A stretch of DNA of 61,016 nucleotides from an uncultured Flavobacteriaceae bacterium (GCA_905479475.1 CAJQMT010000027.1:1-61016); one strand, 5' to 3'; positions 1 through 8,638 are shown, counted from the stretch's first letter. Numbers and translations are program-made. Notes: generated by a model not told the origin, from the sequence alone.

Positions 1-67
1 ACGTTCCGTGTATGGTGTCGCAGCATCCCGCAGGGTGCTATGCATTATACACATTGTTAGCATTTCG
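1..67 (-). repeat. attC-like hairpin downstream of the TIR-like gene
   Basis: The sequence shows an imperfect hairpin: outer arms GTGTAT (8-13) and ATACAC (47-52), an inner stem AGCA-t-CCC (22-29) against GGGTGCT (33-39) and a GCA loop. ACGTT lies outside the left arm and GTTAGC (56-61) outside the right arm. The right-hand box is only a few bases past the stop codon of the TIR-like gene. Integron attC sites have this general plan (short conserved outer boxes, extrahelical bases, an imperfect palindrome after a single gene). The left side is cut by the window edge, the boxes do not strictly match the attC consensus, and no integrase is in view, so the assignment is an inference. A REP-like or terminator hairpin is the alternative. 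Confidence 0.4.
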
Positions 68-70
68 TTT

Positions 71-565
71 TTAATAATCCTTTCGAATTTGGATAGCCTC
101 TTCAATCCAATCTTCTATATTATTTTTTATGTCATTATAGGCATCAGAGGAACTCGGGTTATAGCATTTTAGCACACTTGATAATTTCTTCTTTCCTTTA
201 TCCAAAGTAAAGTTATCAAAAGGGTTAGCTCCTTTATTGCTTTTACCATTGTTTGGACATTTTAAATTATGAATGTAGATACCTACAACGCCTCTGCTCT
301 CATCCCATGCTTTTTTTATTTCATGCTTAACCCATTTTCTTTTTGACGTTTCCTCTCCAACCATTACGATAACACAACTTCTATAATTCATGTTATCATC
401 TATCCACTTCTTAATTCCTGTATCTCCCTTTTTCTTAACTTCTTCCCAGGCATTAGCCGATACGGGCTTGTTATCTTCTAATGCTCCAATGCTTCTAATC
501 TGCGAAACACGCATAACATCATTTTTAAAATGAAAACTGTAGAATACTTGTCTTTTTTCTGCCAT
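71..565 (-). CDS. TIR-like (DUF1863/ThsB-type) domain protein
   Basis: A 164-residue protein that is almost entirely one TIR-like domain of the MTH538/DUF1863 type, the type found in ThsB of Thoeris antiphage systems. Visible family signatures are the first strand RQVFYSFHFKND (5-16), a GD..I..WI helix around 48-55, the strand SCVIVMVGEET (63-73) and the W..HEI..AWDE segment (78-89), where Glu82 sits at the usual position of the TIR catalytic glutamate. There is no signal peptide or membrane segment, so it should be cytosolic. It is the second gene of a leftward unit; its start lies 11 bases after the stop of a membrane-protein gene. TIR proteins of this kind commonly make NAD-derived signals or interact in signalling; the role here in defence is inferred from family and partner. 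Confidence 0.8.
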   Translation of the reverse strand: MAEKRQVFYSFHFKNDVMRVSQIRSIGALEDNKPVSANAWEEVKKKGDTGIKKWIDDNMNYRSCVIVMVGEETSKRKWVKHEIKKAWDESRGVVGIYIHNLKCPNNGKSNKGANPFDNFTLDKGKKKLSSVLKCYNPSSSDAYNDIKNNIEDWIEEAIQIRKDY

Positions 566-576
566 GATTTTTTCTT

Positions 577-1035
577 TTAATTAAATAAACAATCTTTATA
601 TGTAAGGAATATTCCGATAAAAACTAAAATGATAATAACAGATAAATACAACCATTTAATTGTTGGAGAAAAGAATACATTCCAATACGAAAATTGTTTA
701 TCCAATTCCTTTGTATACTTATGTATAGGCATCTCATAAGGTCTAACACTTATTTTTTCTTTAAGACCTGTTACGTCATTGTAAATCCCCCTAAACTTTC
801 TTTCTTGCTGCAAAAAGTAACTGTCAAGAAACCAAAATAGTAGCAATGGAAGAATCCCGACAAATATGAATGTCACATTTGTTGTTGAAGCATATATTGC
901 CATAAGTGCAGTAACCAATGTAATAGCTAAACCTTTTATTTGAAATGAATTTGCATTCATTCGAGTAATGACATTTTGGATAAACTCTAAATGTTGTCTT
1001 TTGTCTTCTTCCATTTTTGTTATTTCATTTGACAT
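577..1035 (-). CDS. Small three-helix membrane protein paired with the TIR-like gene
   Basis: A 152-residue protein. A charged N-terminal helix (1-28) is followed by two closely spaced hydrophobic segments (about 33-49 and 53-70), a charged stretch with a D-S-Y-F-L-Q-Q-E-R-KFR pattern (71-82), a cytoplasmic-looking region, and a third hydrophobic segment (about 126-145). The layout of helix, two membrane segments, helix resembles the SLATT-like 2TM effectors described in nucleotide-dependent conflict systems, but I cannot assign it to that family by eye. It is the first gene of a leftward pair with the TIR-like gene, 11 bases apart, so co-expression is likely. Membrane disruption triggered by a TIR product is a plausible role and is only an inference. 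Confidence 0.7.
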   Translation of the reverse strand: MSNEITKMEEDKRQHLEFIQNVITRMNANSFQIKGLAITLVTALMAIYASTTNVTFIFVGILPLLLFWFLDSYFLQQERKFRGIYNDVTGLKEKISVRPYEMPIHKYTKELDKQFSYWNVFFSPTIKWLYLSVIIILVFIGIFLTYKDCLFN

Positions 1036-1123
1036 TATTGTCTAGGTTTTATTTTTTTGTGAATACTACTATTTTGGCGAATCTCGTTTTAATGCAATTC
1101 AGGTTTTGTTAGCCGGTGAGTTA

Positions 1124-1606
1124 TTATTCATTCGTAAACTTTTCGATATCCGTAATCATGAATTTCAGCATATCCCAATCTTTTAGTTTTGTATTTTTAT
1201 TGTAAACATCTTTTCTAATAGATAAAATCACTGCCGCAAATTTTTTCAACGTTAATTCTGGTGCAGTTTCGGCTTCATTTTTATAAAAGCTTTGCATCAT
1301 ATTATTGTAACTGTTTACCATTTCATCTGATCCAATTGCAATTAAGTTAAAGGCTGCTTTAAGATACTCAACTGTTGTAATTTGTGCAGAAGCTTTGTCT
1401 TTCTCTTTTTGGCTTGCTCCACTTGAGAATAAAACAATTATTGGATGTAAGATTTGATTATATGTTTCAATCCTTCTTTCAAGCGCACGTTCCTCTATTG
1501 CTTGAAGCTCTTCTTTTCTTGATTTAAAAAACCATGAAACTAATCCTCCAATAACAACTAAGATCGGAGCACCCAGTCCAACAATTAATGGTAAATACTC
1601 AGTCAT
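1124..1606 (-). CDS. Membrane-anchored small protein of unknown function
   Basis: A 160-residue protein with one N-terminal hydrophobic segment (about residues 5-27, LPLIVGLGAPILVVIGGLVS) followed by a positively charged KSRKEE stretch and a largely helical cytoplasmic part. I do not recognise the family. It lies 88 bases upstream of the TIR/membrane-protein pair on the same strand, so it could be a third member of that module. However, its stop codon is directly followed on its strand by CACCGGCTAAC, the same GCTAAC box that follows the TIR-like gene, which fits better with a separate single-gene cassette. Its promoter is not recognisable. Confidence 0.6.
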   Translation of the reverse strand: MTEYLPLIVGLGAPILVVIGGLVSWFFKSRKEELQAIEERALERRIETYNQILHPIIVLFSSGASQKEKDKASAQITTVEYLKAAFNLIAIGSDEMVNSYNNMMQSFYKNEAETAPELTLKKFAAVILSIRKDVYNKNTKLKDWDMLKFMITDIEKFTNE

Positions 1607-1790
1607 AGTGCTTATGTTTTAATGAATGCTAACTTTCTTATAAAAAACACTTTTGCTACTTCAAAAGCATCCAAACAAAGGGATATGCAAAGGCTTCACC
1701 TTTTGGAATAGTCGTGCAAAACAGCGTTCAGGAATAAGCTCATATACATTTATCTAAAAATTAGTATTCTTCTGAGCGTTTTTAAGAAAA

Positions 1791-1826
1791 AACAAAACGA
1801 GCCTTTTTCGGCTTTCTTTGTTTTGG
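1791..1826 (-). terminator. Possible terminator hairpin
   Basis: Arms GAGCC (1799-1803) and GGCTT (1810-1814) are extended by AAAAC/GTTTT-type flanks. Read leftward, the stem is followed by a T-rich run. No gene that would end here is recognised. Confidence 0.35.
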
Positions 1827-1998
1827 GTAGTGGGTTCTTTTTCCGCTTGCTTGTAAAGTTGTTACAGCGACCTCAAAGGTATCGCTTTCGAATCAGTGAA
1901 ACGAGACAACAGCAGCTATTTCAACAGTCGTCCGTTTGTTTGCAACAATCGCTTCATAATTTGGCATATCCGACCAAAACAGAGCGTTGCAATACTTT

Positions 1999-2041
1999 TA
2001 AAAAAGAAAAAGCTTTACAAACATGTTGTTTGTAAAGCTTT
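1999..2041 (-). terminator. Terminator of lon
   Basis: A 14-base perfect inverted repeat, AAAGCTTTACAAAC (2009-2022) and its complement (2028-2041), has a 5-base loop. It lies 44 bases past the lon stop and is followed by a T-rich run on the leftward strand. Confidence 0.8.
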
Positions 2042-2084
2042 TATTTAGCTCAGACAGCAAATTTGTCCGAATATTTGGTAGGAG

Positions 2085-4541
2085 TTACTTCAATTTTTTG
2101 GCATTCTTTACTTTTTGTTGGGTCAGTGCCAAAGCAATGACCTCGCTCATATCACTCACATAATGAAATTTCAACCCTTTCAAATAGGAATCTTTGATCT
2201 CGTCAATATCGCGTTTGTTTTCAACACACAAGATGATTTCTTTGATATTCGCTCGTTTGGCTGCCAATATTTTTTCTTTAATTCCACCTACGGGCAACAC
2301 TTTTCCTCTCAAAGTAATTTCGCCTGTCATTGCCAAATTTGATTTTACTTTTCTTTGCGTCAAAACAGAGACAAGAGAGGTCAGCATGGTGATACCAGCA
2401 CTCGGTCCGTCTTTTGGAGTAGCTCCTTCCGGAACGTGAATGTGAATTTTATAATCTTCTAAAACCTTCTGATCAATTCCAAAAGCATCACTATTCGCTT
2501 TGATATACTCCAAGGCAATAGTAGCAGATTCTTTCATTACTTTTCCAAGGTTTCCGGTAATCGAAAGCGCTCCTTTTCCTTTGGAAAGAATGGATTCGAT
2601 GAACAAAATATCTCCTCCGACGCTTGTCCACGCCAAACCTGTCACGACTCCTGCAACACGGTTGTTTTCGTATTTGTTTCTTTCCATTCTAGGAGCTCCC
2701 AAAATCTCGACAATGTCTTCGTTCGTCAATTTTATATTGTACGTATCTTCCATAGCTATAGACTTCGCAGCATGACGTACTACCTTGGCTATTTGTTTTT
2801 CCAAACCACGCACCCCAGATTCTCTTGTATACCCTGTTGCAATTTTTTCCAACTGCGCTTTCGGCACTTTCAAATGCTCTTTGGTCAAGCCGTGCTCTCC
2901 CAATTGTTTCGGTAGCAAATGTTTTTTTGCGATTTCAACTTTTTCTTCGATAGTATAGCCCGATACGTTGATCAATTCCATACGATCACGCAAAGCCCAT
3001 GGCACTTCCCCAATATTGTTTGCCGTTGCAATAAACAATACTTTGGAAAGGTCGTATCCAACTTCTAAATAATTGTCGTAAAATTCTGTATTCTGTTCTG
3101 GATCCAAAACTTCAAGCATCGCCGCAGAGGGATCTCCTCCATGACTAGCAGCCAGTTTATCAATTTCATCCAAAACAAAAACTGGATTGGAAGTTTTGAC
3201 TTTTTTCATGTTTTGAATCAATCGACCTGGCATGGCTCCAATATAAGTCTTTCGATGTCCTCTGATTTCAGATTCATCGCGCAAGCCACCTAAAGACATA
3301 CGTACATATTTTCTCCCCAATGCCTCTGCAACAGACTTTCCGAGGGATGTTTTTCCTACTCCGGGAGGGCCATACAAACAAATAATAGGCGATTTCATAT
3401 CACCTTTTAACTTCAATACAGCCAAATGTTCAATGATACGTTGTTTTACTTTCTCTAGGCCAAAGTGTTCTCTATCTAATATTTTTTGAGCGCGTTTCAA
3501 ATCAAACTTGTCCTCAGAAAATTCATTCCATGGCAATTCCAATAGCAATTCCAAGTAATTTCTCTGAACAGCATAGTCGGGCATTTGAGGATTCATCCGT
3601 TGCAAACGTCCAATTTCTTTGTCAAATCTTTCTTGTACTTCTTTGCCCCATTGTTTCTTTTTTGCTTTTATTTTTAAGCCATTCAACTCCTCATCATGGG
3701 AAGCGATTCCCAATTCTTCTTGAATGGTTTTCAATTGCTGATTTAGATAGTACTCGCGTTGCTGCTGGTCCATATCCACACGTGTTTTGGACTGAATATC
3801 ATTGCGCAAAGCCAAACGTTGTAGTTCTTTATTCAGCTCCTTCAATGTCAACATTGCTCTCTCCTTCAAACTATTTTTTTCAAGCAACCTTTGTTTCTTA
3901 CGAACACTTAAATTCATGTTAGATGAAATAAAATTGACCAAGAAAGATTGACTTTGAATATTTTTAATAGCAAATGCAGCTTCGGAAGGCATGCTTGGAT
4001 TTTCTTTGATAACTTCCAAAGCCGATTCCGTTACCGACGCCATTATTTCTTTGAATTCCTCGGTAACATCTGTAACACTCTCTTCTAAAAATTCTTGCGT
4101 AGTCGCTTTTAAATAAGGTTGTTCCTGTATCACTTCTTTGATTTGAAAACGCTTTCTACCTTGTATAATAACCGTCGTATTCCCATCAGGCATTTTTAGA
4201 ACTCTTAGAATTTGCGCGACAACTCCCGTATTGTGAATGTCTTTTGCAGTAGGAGTTTCTACGGCAGCGTCTATTTGAGAAACAACACCGAGTACCTTGT
4301 CTCCTTTATTCACGTCTTTGATCAATTGAATGGACTGGTCTCTGCCTGCTGTGATCGGAATTACGACACCTGGAAACAATACCGTATTTTTTAAAGGTAG
4401 TATCGACAACACTTCAGGAATTTCTTCCTCGTTGATTTCTTCCTCATCTTCTGCTGTTAATAAGGGAATCAATTCTGAATCTTCATCCAACATATTTTGA
4501 AGCGACAAACTGTCTATTTTTATAATTTTTGAATTACTCAT
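2085..4541 (-). CDS. lon: ATP-dependent protease La (Lon)
   Basis: An 818-residue Lon, the usual length. Order of domains: N-terminal LON substrate-recognition domain (about 45-245), coiled-coil (250-315), AAA+ module with Walker A GPPGVGKT (391-398) and Walker B VFVLDEID (454-461), sensor region with arginine finger (about 519-521), and C-terminal serine protease domain with catalytic Ser714 in PKDGPSAG and Lys757 in GGIKEK. It degrades misfolded and regulatory proteins in the cytosol. The acidic N-terminal extension (residues 18-45, many D/E) is common in Bacteroidetes Lon. It is monocistronic, with a strong terminator downstream. I saw no recognisable heat-shock operator upstream. Confidence 0.97.
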   Translation of the reverse strand: MSNSKIIKIDSLSLQNMLDEDSELIPLLTAEDEEEINEEEIPEVLSILPLKNTVLFPGVVIPITAGRDQSIQLIKDVNKGDKVLGVVSQIDAAVETPTAKDIHNTGVVAQILRVLKMPDGNTTVIIQGRKRFQIKEVIQEQPYLKATTQEFLEESVTDVTEEFKEIMASVTESALEVIKENPSMPSEAAFAIKNIQSQSFLVNFISSNMNLSVRKKQRLLEKNSLKERAMLTLKELNKELQRLALRNDIQSKTRVDMDQQQREYYLNQQLKTIQEELGIASHDEELNGLKIKAKKKQWGKEVQERFDKEIGRLQRMNPQMPDYAVQRNYLELLLELPWNEFSEDKFDLKRAQKILDREHFGLEKVKQRIIEHLAVLKLKGDMKSPIICLYGPPGVGKTSLGKSVAEALGRKYVRMSLGGLRDESEIRGHRKTYIGAMPGRLIQNMKKVKTSNPVFVLDEIDKLAASHGGDPSAAMLEVLDPEQNTEFYDNYLEVGYDLSKVLFIATANNIGEVPWALRDRMELINVSGYTIEEKVEIAKKHLLPKQLGEHGLTKEHLKVPKAQLEKIATGYTRESGVRGLEKQIAKVVRHAAKSIAMEDTYNIKLTNEDIVEILGAPRMERNKYENNRVAGVVTGLAWTSVGGDILFIESILSKGKGALSITGNLGKVMKESATIALEYIKANSDAFGIDQKVLEDYKIHIHVPEGATPKDGPSAGITMLTSLVSVLTQRKVKSNLAMTGEITLRGKVLPVGGIKEKILAAKRANIKEIILCVENKRDIDEIKDSYLKGLKFHYVSDMSEVIALALTQQKVKNAKKLK

Positions 4542-4751
4542 AACTATGTTTTACTGCCAACTTGACATTTTAATGATTTGCATGTGTTGAAAACTAAAAG
4601 AGATTTTATCTCAAACTACCTATAAACAACGGACTTCGGTCTAAATCTCTAGCCTTTACATCCATTATTAGTCAATTCTTGTGCCAAGTAAAAAAAAGAA
4701 GTTTACAAAGTGCTGAATATTTTGTAATTTAATACTCCATTAATTTATTTT

Positions 4752-5207
4752 ATGAGAACACCTGCCCAATGGTTCGCAATGTACGCGGTAAGCCACCAAA
4801 ACATATTAAATAAAAAAATACATTTCGTGTGTGTACCCGTTATTTATTATTCCATCATCGGCTTGTTGATGGCAATTCCTAACCAGATTTTGAAGGAAAC
4901 ATTGCGAATCAATTTGCCTATTGTTGAAAATTGGGCGGCTATCGTGGCTTTTATTGTGCTCCTATTTTACCTACAATTGAGTTTGAAAATTTTTATACGC
5001 ATGCTTTTGTTTACAGCTCTATGCATGGGTTTGAATCATTGGCTGGGATCCATCGCAAACAATTTACACGTTTCTAGTACCCTGTTCGTCGTTGCTTGGA
5101 TTGGACAATTTTACGGACACAAAATCGAAGGAAGAAAACCTTCTTTTTTGGAAGATCTTCAGTTTTTATTAATCGGACCTGCATGGGTTTTTGAAAAAAT
5201 ATTTTAA
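4752..5207 (+). CDS. Mpo1-like (DUF962) membrane protein
   Basis: A 151-residue integral membrane protein of the DUF962/Mpo1 (YGL010W) family. Family marks are the N-terminal W-F..Y...H.......H..C.P.I pattern (residues 7-28, with His16 and His24), four hydrophobic segments, and the C-terminal W..QF.GHK.EGR.PS......LL.GP.WV.E signature (about 112-149). Yeast Mpo1 is an Fe(II)-dependent dioxygenase acting on 2-hydroxy fatty acids; the conserved histidines are kept, but the activity of bacterial homologues is not established here. It is a single gene, followed by a bidirectional terminator shared with the convergent GH16 gene. Confidence 0.85.
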   Translation: MRTPAQWFAMYAVSHQNILNKKIHFVCVPVIYYSIIGLLMAIPNQILKETLRINLPIVENWAAIVAFIVLLFYLQLSLKIFIRMLLFTALCMGLNHWLGSIANNLHVSSTLFVVAWIGQFYGHKIEGRKPSFLEDLQFLLIGPAWVFEKIF

Positions 5208-5221
5208 TTTTGTAAAGTCCA

Positions 5222-5254
5222 CAAAAAAACCGAATCAAATGATTCGGTTTTTTT
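5222..5254. terminator. Bidirectional terminator
   Basis: The inverted repeat AAACCGAATC (5227-5236)/GATTCGGTTT (5241-5250) is flanked by A and T runs, so it can end both the Mpo1-like gene and the convergent GH16 gene. Confidence 0.85.
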
Positions 5255-5257
5255 GTG

Positions 5258-6109
5258 TTATTTTTGATAGACTCGTATCCAATCGACGTGCATGTATTGT
5301 GGAAAGGGTGTACTTTCATCAGGACGTCCTGCATGGGAACCACCTACTGCTACATTCAATAACAGAAAAAATTCTTTGTGAAATTCTGACATTTCCTCGG
5401 ACGTAATAGCAACAGAGGCATAGCTTTTTCCATCCACAGACCAAACAAAACTTTCTTGGTTCCACTCCAATTCAAAAAGATGAAAATCCTCTGAAAAATC
5501 CCCTGTTTCCAAATGATATGACAACGCTCCCATCATCGCATGCTTGTTCTCTTTGTTCGCATAATGAATATTCGCTTCAACGACAGAAGGGTCCTTAGAT
5601 CCATACAATTCCAAAATATCAACTTCTCCAGACTGTGGCCAAGGTGTATCTCCTCCATTTTCATCAATATTGTTCCCTAACATCCAAAAAGCTGGCCATA
5701 TCCCTTTACCGGTAGGCAACTTGATACGTGCAGCAATTTTTCCATATTTCCAAGACTGTTTGTTTGCCGTATGCAATCTTGCAGAGCTGTATTGATCCAT
5801 CCCATGCGTATCACCTTCGTGCATCGCTCGAATAACCAACTGGTCATTTTCTATATAAGCATTCTCTGTACTGTTGGTATAACGCTGCCATTCTTCGTTG
5901 AAACGTCCGGCCTCTTCTACTTGAAAATTCCAATTCAGCGTGTCGAGTACTTCCGTATTGAATTCGTCTGACCAGACCATTTTCCAATCGCTATCCGCAT
6001 TTATTTCTATCGTCTTTTCGCCTGCAGCTGTAGACTTCTTTTTTTTATCAGCACAAGAGCATAGCAACACTCCCAATGCCAATACAACTAGTGTATGTAT
6101 TTGTTTCAT
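5258..6109 (-). CDS. GH16 family beta-glucanase-like lipoprotein
   Basis: A glycoside hydrolase family 16 enzyme. The start at 6109 is chosen over the longer frame (6142) because it begins a lipoprotein signal peptide, MKQIHTLVV..LLCSC, with the lipidated Cys at residue 19. The catalytic GH16 motif ExDxxE is present in SGEVDILELYG (nucleophile Glu162, acid/base Glu167). Other GH16 landmarks are the WSDEF opening, GKIAARIKLP, the substrate-cleft GIWPAFWMLG segment and the C-terminal MHVDWIRVYQ strand. Homologues cut beta-1,3/1,4-glucans such as laminarin; the exact substrate cannot be read from the motif. It is probably exposed on the outer membrane. It has no SusC/D genes beside it, so it is not in a classical polysaccharide-utilisation locus. 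Confidence 0.92.
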   Translation of the reverse strand: MKQIHTLVVLALGVLLCSCADKKKKSTAAGEKTIEINADSDWKMVWSDEFNTEVLDTLNWNFQVEEAGRFNEEWQRYTNSTENAYIENDQLVIRAMHEGDTHGMDQYSSARLHTANKQSWKYGKIAARIKLPTGKGIWPAFWMLGNNIDENGGDTPWPQSGEVDILELYGSKDPSVVEANIHYANKENKHAMMGALSYHLETGDFSEDFHLFELEWNQESFVWSVDGKSYASVAITSEEMSEFHKEFFLLLNVAVGGSHAGRPDESTPFPQYMHVDWIRVYQK

Positions 6110-6247
6110 TTGGTATTTGTTTGAGTTATTTTGTTTTTCCAAAATATATGGTGCTACAATATAATCTTAATTTTAGAATTTGTTGCTTTGAAAAGTTTTA
6201 TTTGACTCTTCAAAATAGTAATTTCGCAAAAACCAATCGCAAGAAGT

Positions 6248-6844
6248 ATGTCCATTGTATCTGAATTAGAAGCGCGTAGCGGCCATCGCTGTGAATTGTG
6301 TGGATCAGCCAACAACACAGCTATTCATCAAGTAAAACCTGTGAATATTGGAGGAATTGACGAAAGTCTCTTGGCTTGTTTCACTTGTAGTTCTCAAATT
6401 GAAAATCCAGAAACGACCGACGCAAACCATTGGCGTTGTCTCAACGACAGCATGTGGAGCGAATATGATTCGGTAAAAGTGGTGGCTTGGCGCATGCTAC
6501 ACCGATTGAAACATGAGGGTTGGCCACAAGATTTGCTGGACATGATGTATCTAGAAGAAAGCGCTGAAAAATGGGCTGCAGCTACTGGAGAACATTTGAA
6601 TGACGACGAAAAAGTCATCCATAAAGATGCCAATGGCGCACTCCTTTCCAGCGGAGACACCATTACCCTGACCAAAGATTTAGAGGTAAAAGGGGGTGGA
6701 AATTTCACGGCTAAAAGAGGAACGGCAGTTCGAAACATTTCTTTAACGCACGACAATGCCGAGCATATCGAAGGAAGAATAAATGGAATTGCAATTGTCA
6801 TCTTGACCAAATTCGTAAAAAAATCTTTCCCAAAAGAATTTTAG
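6248..6844 (+). CDS. PhnA/YjdM-like zinc-ribbon protein
   Basis: A 198-residue protein. Its N-terminal half holds a zinc-ribbon-like segment, CELC (residues 16-19) and CFTC (44-47), and its C-terminal half is the PhnA domain, KDANG..L..GD.I...KDL.VKG (about 125-150), ending in I.LTKFVKK. Family members in Proteobacteria (PhnA/YjdM) are about 110 residues; the longer form with an added N-terminal region is usual in Bacteroidetes. Despite the name, PhnA proteins have no proven role in phosphonate use, and no phosphonate genes are near. The gene is divergent from the GH16 gene and convergent with msrA. Confidence 0.85.
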   Translation: MSIVSELEARSGHRCELCGSANNTAIHQVKPVNIGGIDESLLACFTCSSQIENPETTDANHWRCLNDSMWSEYDSVKVVAWRMLHRLKHEGWPQDLLDMMYLEESAEKWAAATGEHLNDDEKVIHKDANGALLSSGDTITLTKDLEVKGGGNFTAKRGTAVRNISLTHDNAEHIEGRINGIAIVILTKFVKKSFPKEF

Positions 6845-6861
6845 AAAGATGCTCTCTCTCC

Positions 6862-7404
6862 TTAAAGAGCTGACTTTAGATCTTTTTGATAATTTTTTAA
6901 AAACTTCTGCAATTTAGGTTGAATTACCACACTGCAATAAGGTTCCTGTTGGTGCAATTCAAAATAATTGTGATGATAATCTTCTGCGGGATAGAAATCT
7001 TCAAACGGAACTAACTCACTTACAATGGGATTTTGAAAAACCTTTTCTTGGGTCAACTCTCTTATTATCTTCTCTGCCACTCCCTTTTGAAAGTTATCAT
7101 GGTGAAAAATAGCCGATCTGTACTGAGTCCCAATATCGTTTCCTTGTCTATTGAGCGTGGTTGGATCATGAGTCGAAAAAAACACTTCTAAAAGCTTGGC
7201 ATAGCTCACTTCTTCAGTATCGAACTCGATATGCAACACTTCAGCATGTCCCGTTCTACCCGTAATGACTTCTCTATATGCCGGATTTTTAACATAACCG
7301 CCACTAAAACCAGGTGTTACTTTTTGAACACCTTTTAGCTTGCTAAAAACAGCTTCTGTACACCAAAAACAGCCGTTTCCCAATGTTGCAATTTGTATTG
7401 TCAT
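6862..7404 (-). CDS. msrA: Peptide-methionine (S)-S-oxide reductase MsrA
   Basis: A 180-residue MsrA that reduces the S-epimer of methionine sulfoxide in oxidised proteins. The catalytic GCFWCTE motif is at residues 11-17 with nucleophile Cys12. Further family marks are the GYxxG segment (SGGYVKNPAYREV), GHAEVLHIEFD, FFSTHDPTTLNRQGNDIGTQYRS and the C-terminal HHNYFELHQQEPYC with a candidate resolving Cys. There is no signal peptide, so it is cytosolic. It stands alone, with no msrB beside it. The next gene upstream on the same strand ends 79 bases away. Confidence 0.96.
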   Translation of the reverse strand: MTIQIATLGNGCFWCTEAVFSKLKGVQKVTPGFSGGYVKNPAYREVITGRTGHAEVLHIEFDTEEVSYAKLLEVFFSTHDPTTLNRQGNDIGTQYRSAIFHHDNFQKGVAEKIIRELTQEKVFQNPIVSELVPFEDFYPAEDYHHNYFELHQQEPYCSVVIQPKLQKFLKNYQKDLKSAL

Positions 7405-7483
7405 CCTCTTATGTTTTAATACTGTTTTGAATAATTTTCATCACCAAAGGAAAGAAATAACTCTTAAAAATAGCGTCGTAATC

Positions 7484-8638
7484 TTAAAAATTCACCTTGC
7501 CTTCTAAATAATGCTTTTTGATGCCAAAAGTATTTTTCAAACTTTGAATCTTCGCATCCAATTGCTTGAGATCATTTTCTTTGGATGATTTTGTACCTAC
7601 CAAAAGTACATTTTTACGTGTATGTTCGTTGGAAACAAACTCAAAAATTTTTGTCTGGTAATTTTTCTTTTCTAAAATCAAAGCTCTCAAAGTATCCGTC
7701 ACCATTTCAAATTGACGCTCTTTAAAAATCCCATATTTTAGGATCGGACTTTCTTGCTCCTGCCCCTTCAATTGTTGGCGAATGTCTTTGTGACAACAAG
7801 GGGCACAAATAATCAATCCCGCCTTGGCAATAATTCCTTTTGAAATTGCATCGTCTGTTGCCGTATCGCAAGCATGGAGCGCAATAAGAATGTCAATTTT
7901 TTTGTTTTCGTAAGCTTCAATAGGCTGGCATTCGAATTGCAAATTCTCAAAGTTACATTTCTCGGCTACATTGTTGCAATAGTCTACCAATTCATGTCGC
8001 AATTCAATCCCTGTCACCGTAACTTCCATTTTCCGTTGCACGACTAAATAATCATACAAAGCAAAGGTCAAATAGCCTTTTCCGGAGCCCATGTCCACAA
8101 TTTGAATTTTTTTTGGCAACCTGGCATTGGCAATCAGATTTTCCATGATTTCCAAATACTTATTGATTTGACGAAATTTATCTGCCATTTTTGGAATGAC
8201 ATTATTTTCTTTGTCTGTCACCCCTAAATAATGCAAATACTGTCCCAATTCCGCTCGTTTTTCTTTGGGTTTGTCATGTGTGACAGGAGGTTTACTTGCA
8301 AAACTTGGTGCTATATTTTTGTATGATATGACCTTCTTTTTAGAAATGAAGACCTGAAGATCTTCGCGCAATGTAAACACCACCGCTGTTCTAAAGGTTG
8401 ACATCAGCTGTTCTTGCAGAACTTCAATACCTTCAGTTACGGAATAATTCTTTACCTGGTCGTTGGTTTTGTAATGATAAGTAAAGGATAGTTTCAAAAC
8501 GTCCTTTACCAAAATCAAACGCACATAAATATTACGCAAACCCTCATTTTTACGCAGGGGTTTACTCAATGTAATCTTTACAAAATCATCGGCTGAAATA
8601 CTCGTTTGAATTACTTCTGAAAAGGTTTTGAAATCCAT
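7484..8638 (-). CDS. Class I SAM-dependent methyltransferase
   Basis: A 384-residue protein. The N-terminal 120 residues form a mixed alpha/beta region without a recognised name. The Rossmann methyltransferase fold starts near residue 165, with motif I IVDMGSGKGYLTFALYDYL and motif II VTGIELRHELVDYC. A cysteine-bearing IICAPCCHKDIRQQL segment (about 275-290) resembles the Methyltransf_32-type family that includes the methyltransferase part of eukaryotic GSTCD/METTL25-like proteins. The substrate is unknown; RNA is a reasonable guess only. It follows valS on the same strand with a 49-base gap and is probably co-transcribed with it. Confidence 0.8.
   Translation of the reverse strand: MDFKTFSEVIQTSISADDFVKITLSKPLRKNEGLRNIYVRLILVKDVLKLSFTYHYKTNDQVKNYSVTEGIEVLQEQLMSTFRTAVVFTLREDLQVFISKKKVISYKNIAPSFASKPPVTHDKPKEKRAELGQYLHYLGVTDKENNVIPKMADKFRQINKYLEIMENLIANARLPKKIQIVDMGSGKGYLTFALYDYLVVQRKMEVTVTGIELRHELVDYCNNVAEKCNFENLQFECQPIEAYENKKIDILIALHACDTATDDAISKGIIAKAGLIICAPCCHKDIRQQLKGQEQESPILKYGIFKERQFEMVTDTLRALILEKKNYQTKIFEFVSNEHTRKNVLLVGTKSSKENDLKQLDAKIQSLKNTFGIKKHYLEGKVNF

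Larger units (their letters stand above)
1607..2084. other. Gene-free stretch between the accessory genes and lon
   Basis: I find no convincing gene here. A 70-residue rightward open frame (1823-2035) is rich in Q, R and L, lacks domain features and is rejected. The stretch contains an imperfect hairpin at 1791-1826 and a strong inverted repeat at 2009-2041, listed separately. On the leftward strand, short open pieces between 1790 and 1950 end in the first hairpin and could be a degraded coding tail or an untranslated RNA; neither is supported. Confidence 0.5.

Noticed and set aside
1771-1784. 14-base match to the complement of a segment near 21815 (TTCTGAGCGTTTTT)
   Set aside because: A match this short is expected by chance in 61 kb of AT-rich sequence; no longer repeat surrounds it.
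1823-2035. 70-residue rightward open frame before lon
   Set aside because: Q/R/L-rich low-complexity translation, runs into the lon terminator inverted repeat, and has no domain features.
5074-5343. 89-residue leftward open frame
   Set aside because: Spans the bidirectional terminator between two well-supported convergent genes.
6394-6810. 138-residue leftward open frame
   Set aside because: Antisense to the PhnA-like gene, with no plausible domain.
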